Source: Vicia villosa (taxonomy: Eukaryota > Streptophyta > Magnoliopsida > Fabales > Fabaceae). Taken from it: a stretch of 64,000 nucleotides of DNA. Where the stretch lies: the NCBI RefSeq assembly GCF_029867415.1, contig NC_081183.1, positions 192,231,563 through 192,295,562 of the forward strand. Reading direction: 5' to 3'. The translations under genes were made by a program, and so were the position numbers. The number at the start of each line of letters is the position of its first letter. The first letter of the stretch is position 1. The notes below the pieces were generated by a model. That model did not search any database and was not told the origin of the DNA. It saw nothing but the letters and a program-made list of their open reading frames with translations. Shown one piece after another: positions 55,469 to 64,000 of the stretch.

Positions 55469-56675
55469 TGAAGGATAGAAAAACACTTAGAAAGGGGGGG
55501 TTTGAATAAGTGTAGCTTTAAAAACTTGACAGATAAAAATAAATTGCACAGTTATTTTTATCCTGGTTCGTTGTTAACTAAACTACTCCAGTCCACCCCC
55601 GCAGAGATGATTTACCTCAACTGAGGATTTAATCCACTAATCGCACGGATTACAATGGTTCTCCACTTAGTCAGCAACTAAGTCTTCCAGAGTCTTCTGA
55701 TCACACACTGATCACTCCAGGAACAACTGCTTAGATACCCTTTAAGACTTTTCTAGAGTCTTCTGATCCACACGATCACTCTAGTTACAACCTGCTTAGA
55801 TAACCTCTAAGACTTCCTAGAGTATACTGATCCACACGATCACTCTAGTTCCTTACAACTTAATGTAATCAATTCTAAGAGTATTACAAATGCTTCTTAA
55901 AAGCTATAATCACAAACTGTGATATTTCTCTTAACGTTTAAGCTTAATCTCACTAATATATTACAACAGCAATGTAGTGAGCTTTGATGAAGATGAAGAT
56001 TCTGAGCTTTGAATAGAACAGAGTTTCAGCAAGTTTATATGAGTTGTTTTGTGTAGAATCGTTAACCTTGCTTCTCATCAGAACTTCATATTTATAGGCG
56101 TTGGAGAAGATGACCGTTGAGTGCATTTAATGCTTTGCGTGTTCCGTACAGCATCGCATTTAATGTTATATGCTTTTGTCAACTACCTCGAGCCTTGTTC
56201 ACGCTGTGTCTACTGACGTTGCCTATAATAGCTTTTAACGTTCCTTTTGTCAGTCAGCGTAGCTTGCCACTTGTACTTCCTTCTAATCTGATGTTTGTGA
56301 ATACAACGTTTGAATATCATCAGAGTCAAACAGCTTGGTGCAAAGCATCTTCTGATCTTCTGACCTTGAAGTGCTTCTGAGCGTGATACCATCAGAACTT
56401 CAGTGCTTCTGATCTCATGTTCTTCTGATGCTTCCATAGACCCATGTTCTGATTCTGCTTCGACCATCTTCTGATGTCTTGCCAGACCATGTTCTGATGT
56501 TGCATGCTGAACCCTTTGAGACAAAGCTTCTGAGCGCTGAATTATGCATACTCTTTATATATTTCCTGAAAAGGAAATTGCATTGGATTAGAGTACCATA
56601 TTATCTTAAGCAAAATTCATATTATTGTTATCATCAAAACTAAGATAATTGATCAGAACAAATCTTGTTCTAACA
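55469..56675 (-). repeat. 5' LTR of the copia element
   Basis: Right-hand LTR on the window, 1207 bp, five differences from the left LTR by eye. Followed by target duplication ATCCT (56676-56680). It should hold the promoter driving minus-strand transcription into gag. Confidence 0.95.
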
Positions 56676-56680
56676 ATCCT

Positions 56681-57705
56681 TAACGATGTGAAGTTAGATT
56701 TTCTAGAAGAAGGTTTTTCCAGCTGTGTTCAAAGCTTGATTCGTAATGCTAAAAATACTCTCTTTTGGCATAGTAGTTGGTTGGGAGATCAAACTCTTTG
56801 TGAGGTGTTACCGGAATTGTTCGATATATCAACCAACAAATATTGTATTGTGGAAGATATTTATAGCTGGGAAGAAGGTGACAGCGGTTGGAAACCGAGC
56901 CGGCTATTCGGTTGGCAGCTTACTGCGAACACTGTTGTGCTCTCTACTACTGCTATAGTGCAGTGGCAGCAGTTGGGGGGCGTGGCTGGATTCGGTTGGT
57001 TTGTCATTGACATACGAGGATGCGTTCAGCTGGAAGCTTAATACGGGTGGGGAGTTTTCGGTGGCCAGCGTTTCGGAACTGGTGGCAGGTAATTTATCTC
57101 CAGCTTGGACGCCTTCAACGCTCTAAATGTCATTTGGAATTTGAAGGTTCCCCTTAAATTAAAAGTGTTTATTTGGAGTTTTTTATTAATAGACTTCCAT
57201 GTAAAGATCTTTTAATTAATAGAGGAGTCTCTAACATCTCTAATGTTGATTGTATCGTTTGCTCAAATCACCCAGAGACTTCGAATCACATATTTATTTC
57301 AATGTTTAGTGGTTAAAGTGATTTGGAATAGAATTTACAATTGGTTGGGTGTTGAGTTTGGCATGTTTATTGAGGAGTTCATGGATTTTTGGCTTAATTC
57401 AAGAGAAAATGAAGAAAGTTTATGTGAAGATCAAGATTAACTCGGTTTGGATAGCTATTATTTGAAGTCTTTGGCTAATGAGGAATATTATCATATTCAA
57501 GCATGCCTCTTATTGTTTTGATTTGGTGTGTTCTAATATCATTTTCCTTCCACGGAGATAGTTAGATAATATTTATCCTTTGGCTCGGTCTAGATATTAC
57601 GATTAGTACAAGTTACCGTTGCTTTAACTCTATTTAGGATCTTTTCGATAAGGGTTGCACCCCTAATGCGATTTTTTTTATATCGATGGCTTATTAAAAA
57701 TAAAT
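56681..57705 (+). pseudogene. LINE remnant, 3' part (after the copia insertion)
   Basis: Continues the fragment at 46807: FSSCVQSLIRNAKNTLFWHS, WLGDQTLCEVLPELF, then zf-RVT pieces (NLKVPLKLKVFIWS near 57135; LINRGVSNISNVDCIVCSNH in another frame near 57213; VIWNRIYNWLGVEF). It ends with GGGTTGCACCCCTAATGCG and an A-rich tail near 57705, typical of plant L1 3' ends. Several frameshifts; clearly dead before or after the copia insertion. Confidence 0.8.
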
Positions 57706-57938
57706 TAATACAAATCAACCTTGTTGATAGACTAATTTGAATTAATATTTGAAGTTTCTATTGCCATTGGAATATCTCGTCAGAACTATTTTAAGATATT
57801 AATTTGGTAAATCAAATCAATTTTCTTTCTGTGAGGAGATTTATAACATGCTTATATGTTGTTATAATTTATTTTAAAATAAGCGCAATTTCAATAGGTT
57901 TGCACTTGCCGCCGTCTGGATTTCATCACACAGTTCCG
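57706..57938. other. Upstream region of F-box copy 5
   Basis: AT-rich. The last 60 bases (CAATTTCAATAGGTTTGCAC TTGC) match the upstream of copy 4, so the promoter-proximal part is shared by duplication. Confidence 0.5.
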
Positions 57939-59077
57939 ATGATGAGTATCATCCGATCTAATTCGCCGTCGACAGTAACCCTCCCGGAAGAACTCATTAT
58001 CGAAATCCTATCCCTGCTTAACGTAAAATCACTCACGCAACTCAAATGTGTGAGCAAGTCTTGGAACTCAATCATCTCTGATCCATTCTTCGTCAAAATG
58101 CATCTGCATAAATCTTCACGAAATCCACACATCCTGCTATTTCCGTCACATAATATCAACAATTCCTATCCGTCTCCTTCCATGTCTTCCCCATTCGCTG
58201 TTTACTTGAGAATCCGTCTTATTCTAAATACCAATTCATGGAATTGCCTTGTTACCACTATGCTATTGGTTCCTGCAATGGATTGACATGTTTTATCAAT
58301 TATGTTGAGAATAAGTTTTATTTATGGAATCCATCAACAACCCCATCCTCTCAAAACCTAACTTCTTTTAGCTTTCCTTTTGAACATGGAGAATTAGTTT
58401 TCAGGTTCAGATTCTCATTTGTTTATGATAATTTTACCAACAAGTATAAGTTGGTGGCATTCCTTTATAAGAAGGTGAGAATTTTCACTTTCGGAGACAA
58501 TGTTTGGAAGAATATTGAGTCTTTTTCGGTCTATCCCTATCATTCCAATGATAACGAGGGTGTCTATTTGAATAATAGTCTTAATTGGTTTGTTTTTCTC
58601 AATTACAAACCTTTTTATAACAAGGAGGATCTTAAGGTTGAGCAACTCATGATTATCTCACTTGATTTGGCAACGGAGACATATACACAGTTTCAGCTCC
58701 CTCGAGAGTTTGATGAATTCCCGTCTCTTGAACCAATTCTTTGCAAGTTGATGGACAGTCTATGTTTGTCTCATTATACCAAGAAACATAGTTTTGTTAT
58801 ATGGCAGATGACGGAATTTGGAGTTGAAAAGTCTTGGACTAAATTCCTTAAATTCGATTATCATTCTCTACTTGGTTGCTCTATATTTGTTGTTTCTTTG
58901 TTGCCATTACATATGTTCGAGAATGGGGATGTTCTGATATGGGAGAGAAATGTTGGACAACTAATTCGCTATAATAGGAGAGATAACAGAGTAGTAAAGA
59001 AAACTACCTATACTAATAATAACATATATTTGTCCTATGCAGTTCTTTATGTTGAAAGTTTAGTTTCAAATTTTTAA
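57939..59077 (+). pseudogene. F-box/F-box-associated gene copy 5, frameshifted
   Basis: Starts ATG ATG AGT ATC at 57939. The F-box is intact (LPEELIIEILSLLNVKSLTQ, CVSKSWNSIISDPFF). The first frame ends at 58286 after wandering out of register; the second frame, open from 58238, carries AIGSCNGLTCF, LWNPSTTPS, VYDNFTNKYKLVAF, VIWQMTEFGVEKSW and the ending VESLVSNF. Compared with copies 1 and 3 there is a two-base excess near 58165-58185 that causes the shift. The final STF is changed to SNF and GYDN to VYDN, in keeping with relaxed constraint. Probably a pseudogene, though it could make a short F-box-only protein. Confidence 0.85.
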
Positions 59078-60026
59078 AAGTAAGTTTCTCCAACGGTTTA
59101 CTGGTTTCAAGTACCTTGTTTGGTTATTTTATTTGTCATAGCTTTGGTTTGATTGTATTTTTGAATGATTAACTATTGCCTATTGTCTTTGTCAATAGTT
59201 TATGTCATATGCTATTTATTAAAGCTTGTTGTTAATTTCATTTGCTTCAAAATTTTCATATAGGTTATATGTAGAATAAACCAGATGATGCCGTTACTTT
59301 GTTTCGAACTCAGTTACTCATGCGTTAATATAGCTACGAAGCTTCATATGTCTCTGTTATTTTTCATCGAAAGCATTTGTGCAAATGAATGTTTTCATTT
59401 TTTTTTTTTGCTAGTGACAAAATCACATAGTCAAATCTTATAAAATAGATTTGTAAGACGAAGATTGTGTAGATGAACGATTGCGACAGAAAAGAACCCA
59501 TCATTTGGCAAAGGAATCTAATCAATCTAGTATACTTGGTCCAAATGTATTGATGTGGGACTAGCATTGGATATGGTTTTGAAGGAAACTGAAAGAAAAA
59601 CAAATAACATAGCCACACAAATGCTCAGAGTCCAAGAACAATGTCAGATACTAGTCATTCACTCATACTACATTAGATATGGAAACAAATCTGACACATG
59701 CAGATTCTAGAACGTACGTCAGACCAATACGAGTTCGATTTCAACCGATAAAACTAATAAAACTCACGTCACAAGTAACGACACTAGTATTAGAACAAGT
59801 GATCTCCCTGTACGCTGTACGCAGAGTATGTGAGTGTTGTAAACTCTAAAGTACTCAATTCGGTTTGGTATATAATTTAAAAAAAATATTTCACAAATGT
59901 TTATTCTCTCTAATAAATCATATATCATATTCTCTTTTGAATCTCAGCAATTATCTACACAATAATCAAAATATAACAAAGAAACTATAATTATAAGGAC
60001 AAAAATAATCTCTAGGATTGATGAAA
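59078..60026. other. Region between F-box copy 5 and the BKI1-like gene
   Basis: 59078-59290 is homologous to other F-box 3' flanks. The rest is non-coding. It should contain the 3'UTR and polyadenylation signal of the BKI1-like gene (AATAAT-like words at 59930-60010 on the minus strand). Confidence 0.5.
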
Positions 60027-60866
60027 TCAGCAATTGAGCTTCTCATCTTTTGAATATGAATTTTTGCAATGAGCAATTGCAGCTTGAATAGCATTCTGCA
60101 ATTCTTCCATGGAACTATCAGTAGCAGGAGTTAAAGGTGTAGTTGGAAACAGAAGACCACTGTTTGATGGAGAAGTTCTCATTGATGCTGGTGCTGATGA
60201 ATATTGGCCTAATTTCCAACTTTTCATCATCTCTTGTTTATTTCTAGGTGTTACATTTCCTGAATAGGAAGAAGAATAACACTTTTTATCATGAACTCTA
60301 ATTTTCTCTTTTTTGAAAATTGGTTTCACCATTCTTAAGCACTTTTTCATTGCATGATGAATCACATGAAAATCAAATCTCACCTTCTTTTTGTTCTTTT
60401 CTTTCTCTTTATGACACCCTTTTGTTCCTTTTGCTGAACTAAATAACGAAAATCCAAACTTGAACTTACCCTCTACCTTTTTTGATGATTCCATATTCTT
60501 GATGCTACTCTCTTTTGTGGGGAGATTCTCATCATCTTCTTCTTCTGAGAATAATTCTCTTATAGGGAGAGTGAAACTGTCCATTGAATTCGTCGAAGCG
60601 CGAGGGGATATCGATGAAGGAAAATTTGAGAGGATTTGGAGAGGAAGTAAATGACCATGGAAGAAAATATCATCAGCAGGTGATAAATCAAGGGCTGTGA
60701 AGGAATTTGGTGAAGATGATTTTGATTTATTGTTGGAATTTTGGAATGATTTGTTGAATGTATTGTGTGAGATTGTGAAGGAGAATTCATGAGTAGGAGA
60801 AGAAGATTGTGAAGATGGTTGTGAAGGTTTTTGTTGTTGTTTTTCTACTTCAATATGGTTTTCCAT
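60027..60866 (-). CDS. BKI1: BRI1 kinase inhibitor 1-like / membrane-associated kinase regulator
   Basis: 279 aa from the ATG at 60866. The C-terminus has SMEELQNAIQAAIAHCKNS, the BRI1-interacting motif of BKI1. Upstream are the conserved ALDLSPADDIFFHGHLLPLQ, SMDSFTLPIRELF and a Lys/Arg-rich patch (KEKEKNKKKVRF, IFKKEKIRVHDKK) that in BKI1 holds the protein at the plasma membrane. BKI1 binds the BRI1 kinase domain and blocks signalling until brassinosteroid triggers its release. Single exon. An in-frame ATG exists at 60968, but a TATA box at 61001-61010 puts transcription start within a few bases of it, so 60866 is preferred. The MAKR family shares the basic patch; the C-terminal motif favours BKI1. 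Confidence 0.82.
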   Translation of the reverse strand: MENHIEVEKQQQKPSQPSSQSSSPTHEFSFTISHNTFNKSFQNSNNKSKSSSPNSFTALDLSPADDIFFHGHLLPLQILSNFPSSISPRASTNSMDSFTLPIRELFSEEEDDENLPTKESSIKNMESSKKVEGKFKFGFSLFSSAKGTKGCHKEKEKNKKKVRFDFHVIHHAMKKCLRMVKPIFKKEKIRVHDKKCYSSSYSGNVTPRNKQEMMKSWKLGQYSSAPASMRTSPSNSGLLFPTTPLTPATDSSMEELQNAIQAAIAHCKNSYSKDEKLNC

Positions 60867-61000
60867 GACAATAGTTAAGGTTGCTTTGAAGAACAAAACA
60901 AGATTTTTTGATGCAAAATATGAAATTTGTTGGATTATGGTTTTTTTTCCTTCTCTTCTTGAGTGCATAGAGAAAGGTTTTGATGTTTTCTTCTTTGTGT

Positions 61001-61010
61001 ATTTATATAT
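61001..61010 (-). promoter_or_regulatory. TATA box of the BKI1-like gene
   Basis: ATATATAAAT on the minus strand, about 140 bases upstream of the preferred ATG. A start about 30 bases downstream gives a 5'UTR of roughly 110 bases. Confidence 0.6.
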
Positions 61011-64000
61011 GAAATAATTGGAAAAGAAAGAGAGTAAACAAAAACTACTAACTTTGTAGGTACTGAAAAATGTGTTACAGTTAAAGACAAAAATGAAAAA
61101 TTAAAGATAACTATTTATAAAAGCTTTGAATTCAAAGCTCTGAAAATGTAATGTTTTCTGTAAGAGTATTTGAATAAAATAACATGAATTTTTTGAGTTT
61201 TTTGTTTTTTTGTTACATGAGAGTAAAGAATGGCTTGAATTTAAGTTAAAGTTTTGAATTCAAACTTCTAAAAATGCAATATTTCCAAGAATATTAGAAT
61301 AAAATAATTACAGAAAAAGTTGAGGTTTTTTTTGGTTGTACGATATTAAAGAATGTTTGGTTTAAGTAAAAGATTTGAATTCAAACATCTAAGAATGGAA
61401 TATGTTATAAAACTTTTATAGTCATCTATATGTATGTAGTCAATGTAGTCATAGTCATATTCATATTCGGCTAATTAAACCCAATGTATATAATAAAAAA
61501 ATACTACACTAACAAAGGTGAAAGCAATAATATAGTAAGAATTGTAATACCAAGTCAAAAACCCAATATAGTATGCATGTCAATATAAAAACAAAACTAA
61601 AAGAAAAATTAAAAAAAGTATCATGTCTTTCTTAAGGATCCGTTCGGGTCATAGTGAGTTTTTGGTTTTTAATTTTAAGTTATTTTTAAAATTAAAATAT
61701 ATTCAACAAAAGTATATTTGATTTGATTTTTTATTTAATATCAAAATCATTTTTCATTAAAATTAAAAATTAAAAAATTAGATTTTTATTTTTTATTTTT
61801 GTTGTAAAAATAAGGCACCATAACAATTTTCGATAGACATCGGTGATCATCTTCGACGACCGTCGACAAGTGCCAATTATCATTCCAATAAGTATTTTAA
61901 CCACCACCAACTATCTTCGATTTATCTTCGATTACATTGTTGATCACTTTAAACTACCACTTTTGATTAGACATGGCAACAAAGTCTATATTTATGGATA
62001 TCCACTCGAACTCGTTTTGAAGTTGACGGGTAAAATCCACTTTAACTTAATTTGAATATGGGATCTTTTTCTCAATTACAAAATATGAAGCTGGATCGAA
62101 TAATAGGGACACTAATTGTCACCCCAAACTCGTCCCATTTATTTTATTATGTACAATATTATTTATTTGTGATAATTTAGAATATTAAATATATGGTCAA
62201 TGTTTTGATAATTTAATTTGTATTTATTATTTAAAATATTTTTCTTAAATATGTGGTCAATGTTTTGATGATTTGATTTGTATTTATTATTTAAAATATT
62301 TGAAATATATGTATGGAAATTTTGGAGCTTGTTTATTTTATTATTTATAATGTAATTTAATTTTGGAAAAAATAAATATTTTTCTTTAAAAAATTGATTT
62401 TACAAAATGGATGATGGTGGAATGGAGATACCCGAACCTATTTGGGACGGGTAATATTTGTCGAATTTTCTCTTCATCTCACAACCATTTTCTTGATCAT
62501 ATCTCTTGAAAATATATCTTCATCCTCTTAAACTTTTCTTTATCACTTGAAAACACATTTATACAATCATATATTATCTCAATCTTTTTCTCTCAAAATT
62601 TACCAAAATATTTTTTTAATGGGGTAGCGCGAAGCCCGCTTGGGCCGACCAGACCCAACCCATGAAAACATAGGCCTGATAGGCTAGCCCAAAAGGACAG
62701 GGTCGTATTTTTTTGAGATATTTTGCAGTCCGGTCCGCGCTAAATTGTTGGGCTTATGGGTCGGTCCGATAGCCCAAGTCCATTTTGACAACTTTAGTCG
62801 TAAGAGAGGTCATAATTAGTGGTCAGGATCATGATGATTTATAGTAATATAAGTGGTGGTTATAGTGATAATTAATGATGGTGATTAGAAATGAAATTGG
62901 TGATAGACGATGGTCAATGTGGTGGTTGAGGAATGAGATGATTGACGATTGTCATAGTGGTAGTTGATGGTGACTAGAATGGTAAAAATGGTCTAATAAT
63001 CATATTAGAGATTATGGATGGATAAAATGATGATCGAAAATGATCAAAAATAGGCATAACAATGAGGCGGGTCAGAAATAATTTTTACCTCCTCAAACCC
63101 AAACTCAAATTTCTAAACAATCGTCATTCTCAACCCCAAACATAAACAAAAGTAGAGATTAAAACACTAACCCGTCTCAAATGATACATGTCATTTAGAG
63201 TAAATAATTACCATTTTAGAAGAGATAACCAAGAATTTATCTATTAAGTTTTATATTTATATTCAAAAATTAATCAATTTTATAACTCAAAATTGAAACT
63301 GTTTTGTTAGCTTTTTGAAATTCAATTGTCACATGGTTGGTATGAGTATATCTTAGTTCCATACCATCTTTTCCAAAAAGTATAGTACTATATATTAAAT
63401 CTGTGTACGTGCGTATGATTCACCCATATCTCATAATGACTTATCTATAATATAAAAGGTAGGCTATATTTCTTTATAGACTAAATTAAAAATGTATAAA
63501 TAAAAGAAGTGTTATTTTTTTGTCTTATGTTGCACTATAACTAACACACTCTTGTTGGGCGGTGACACTAAAGAATGAGATAATTGGTGAAATGACAAAT
63601 TTCGCACTTTTTGTGTTGAAAAATGGATTTGTTGGTTGGTTCTAAATTTGTATCCTTTTTTACTATTAGCATGGTCCACCAGCAATTGGATTCAGAAAAT
63701 AAGGTCACAAAGTTCCAAATTATGTCCATTATTTCAAGATGGGTTTGGCATGGAGGATTCAACTTTACAAATTTTGACTTGTTTATTGCAGGGGGCTCAA
63801 TGAAATTAATAATAAAAAAACAACAAGATATTTATTTTATTTATTAATATATAAGGTTTATAGGTAAGTCATACTTAGATCTTTTCATAGATAGACACAT
63901 ATTCTTAATGTTGTTAGCATAAACAAATAATTTCTTAATGTTATTCTAGTTAGTAATGACTCAACTAAATATATTATAAAAAAAAATTAATGAAAAAATA
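61011..64000. other. Upstream of BKI1-like gene and AT-rich repeats to window end
   Basis: 61040-61420 has three degenerate copies of a TTTGAATTCAAASYTCTRAAAATG word (61128, 61255, 61374). 61965-62060 holds a GACATGGCAAC...GGATATCCACTCG repeat fragment. 62620-62800 is rich in GGCC-type words (AGCCCGCTTGGGCCGACC, GGGTCGGTCCGATAGCCC) ending TTTTGACAACTTTAG, probably a decayed hAT-like repeat. 62800-63060 has GATGGTG-rich low-complexity DNA. No gene recognised. Confidence 0.5.

Larger units (their letters stand above)
47045..56680 (-). mobile_element. Full-length SIRE/Maximus-like Ty1/copia element, young, nested in a LINE
   Basis: Element 47050-56675 on the minus strand, flanked by ATCCT (47045-47049 and 56676-56680). 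Both LTRs are 1207 bp with TG...CA ends. From 5' to 3' on minus: LTR, initiator-tRNA primer site, gag, pol (protease, integrase, RT, RNase H), a further ORF, tandem repeats, purine tract, LTR. The order and the extra 3' ORF fit the SIRE/Maximus lineage. I counted five differences between the LTRs, so insertion was recent, yet the coding region has an in-frame stop and two frameshifts. Confidence 0.95.

Noticed and set aside
61843..62055. 70 aa ORF
   Set aside because: Low-support frame overlapping a dispersed repeat fragment; no domain.

Overview
This is nuclear DNA of a flowering plant, most likely a legume of the vicioid clade (Medicago, Trifolium, Pisum, Vicia or relatives). The reasons are an Ogre (Tat-lineage Ty3/gypsy) retrotransposon with an upstream ORF1, a spliceable gap between protease and reverse transcriptase and a very long LTR; an array of legume-type F-box/F-box-associated genes; a SIRE/Maximus-type Ty1/copia element; and AT-rich intergenic DNA full of small inverted-repeat transposons. 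The species cannot be fixed from the sequence alone.

Layout. 1-13661: 3' part of an Ogre element (ORF1 cut by the window edge, gag-pro, intron, RT/RNaseH/integrase, hypervariable 3'UTR with a ten-unit hairpin array, 3' LTR). 13898-14655: Mutator-like inverted-repeat element. 15147-34923: four F-box genes on + (the first frameshifted). Between them lie a tRNA-derived SINE, a 1.9 kb Mutator-like element carrying gene-like cargo and a 165 bp fold-back, two inverted copies of one MITE, a broken RPA1-like gene on the minus strand whose 3' end runs into a copia RT fragment, a second Mutator-like element and a hAT element with a perfect 8 bp target duplication. 34924-46800: gene-poor AT-rich DNA with a fold-back MITE, a Stowaway-like MITE, a long TA microsatellite, a 210 bp in-frame tandem duplication, CACTA-like subterminal repeats, a satellite-like block and a 2280 bp solo LTR with a perfect 5 bp target duplication. 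46807-57705: a LINE remnant split by a young, full-length copia element on the minus strand (47050-56675) with two 1207 bp LTRs that differ at five positions by eye. 57939-59077: a fifth, frameshifted F-box gene. 60027-60866 (minus): a BKI1-like brassinosteroid-signalling regulator, the only single-copy developmental gene in the window. 61000-64000: AT-rich DNA with degenerate repeats.

Host genes here are a birth-and-death F-box family (predicted SCF ubiquitin-ligase adaptors), a decayed RPA1 paralogue and BKI1. Everything else is transposon biology. The most unusual signals are palindromic repeat families whose two arms change together: the Ogre 3'UTR hairpins, the solo-LTR palindromes and the Mutator subterminal palindromes. 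Also unusual are the phase-perfect intron in Ogre and the RPA1/copia junction.
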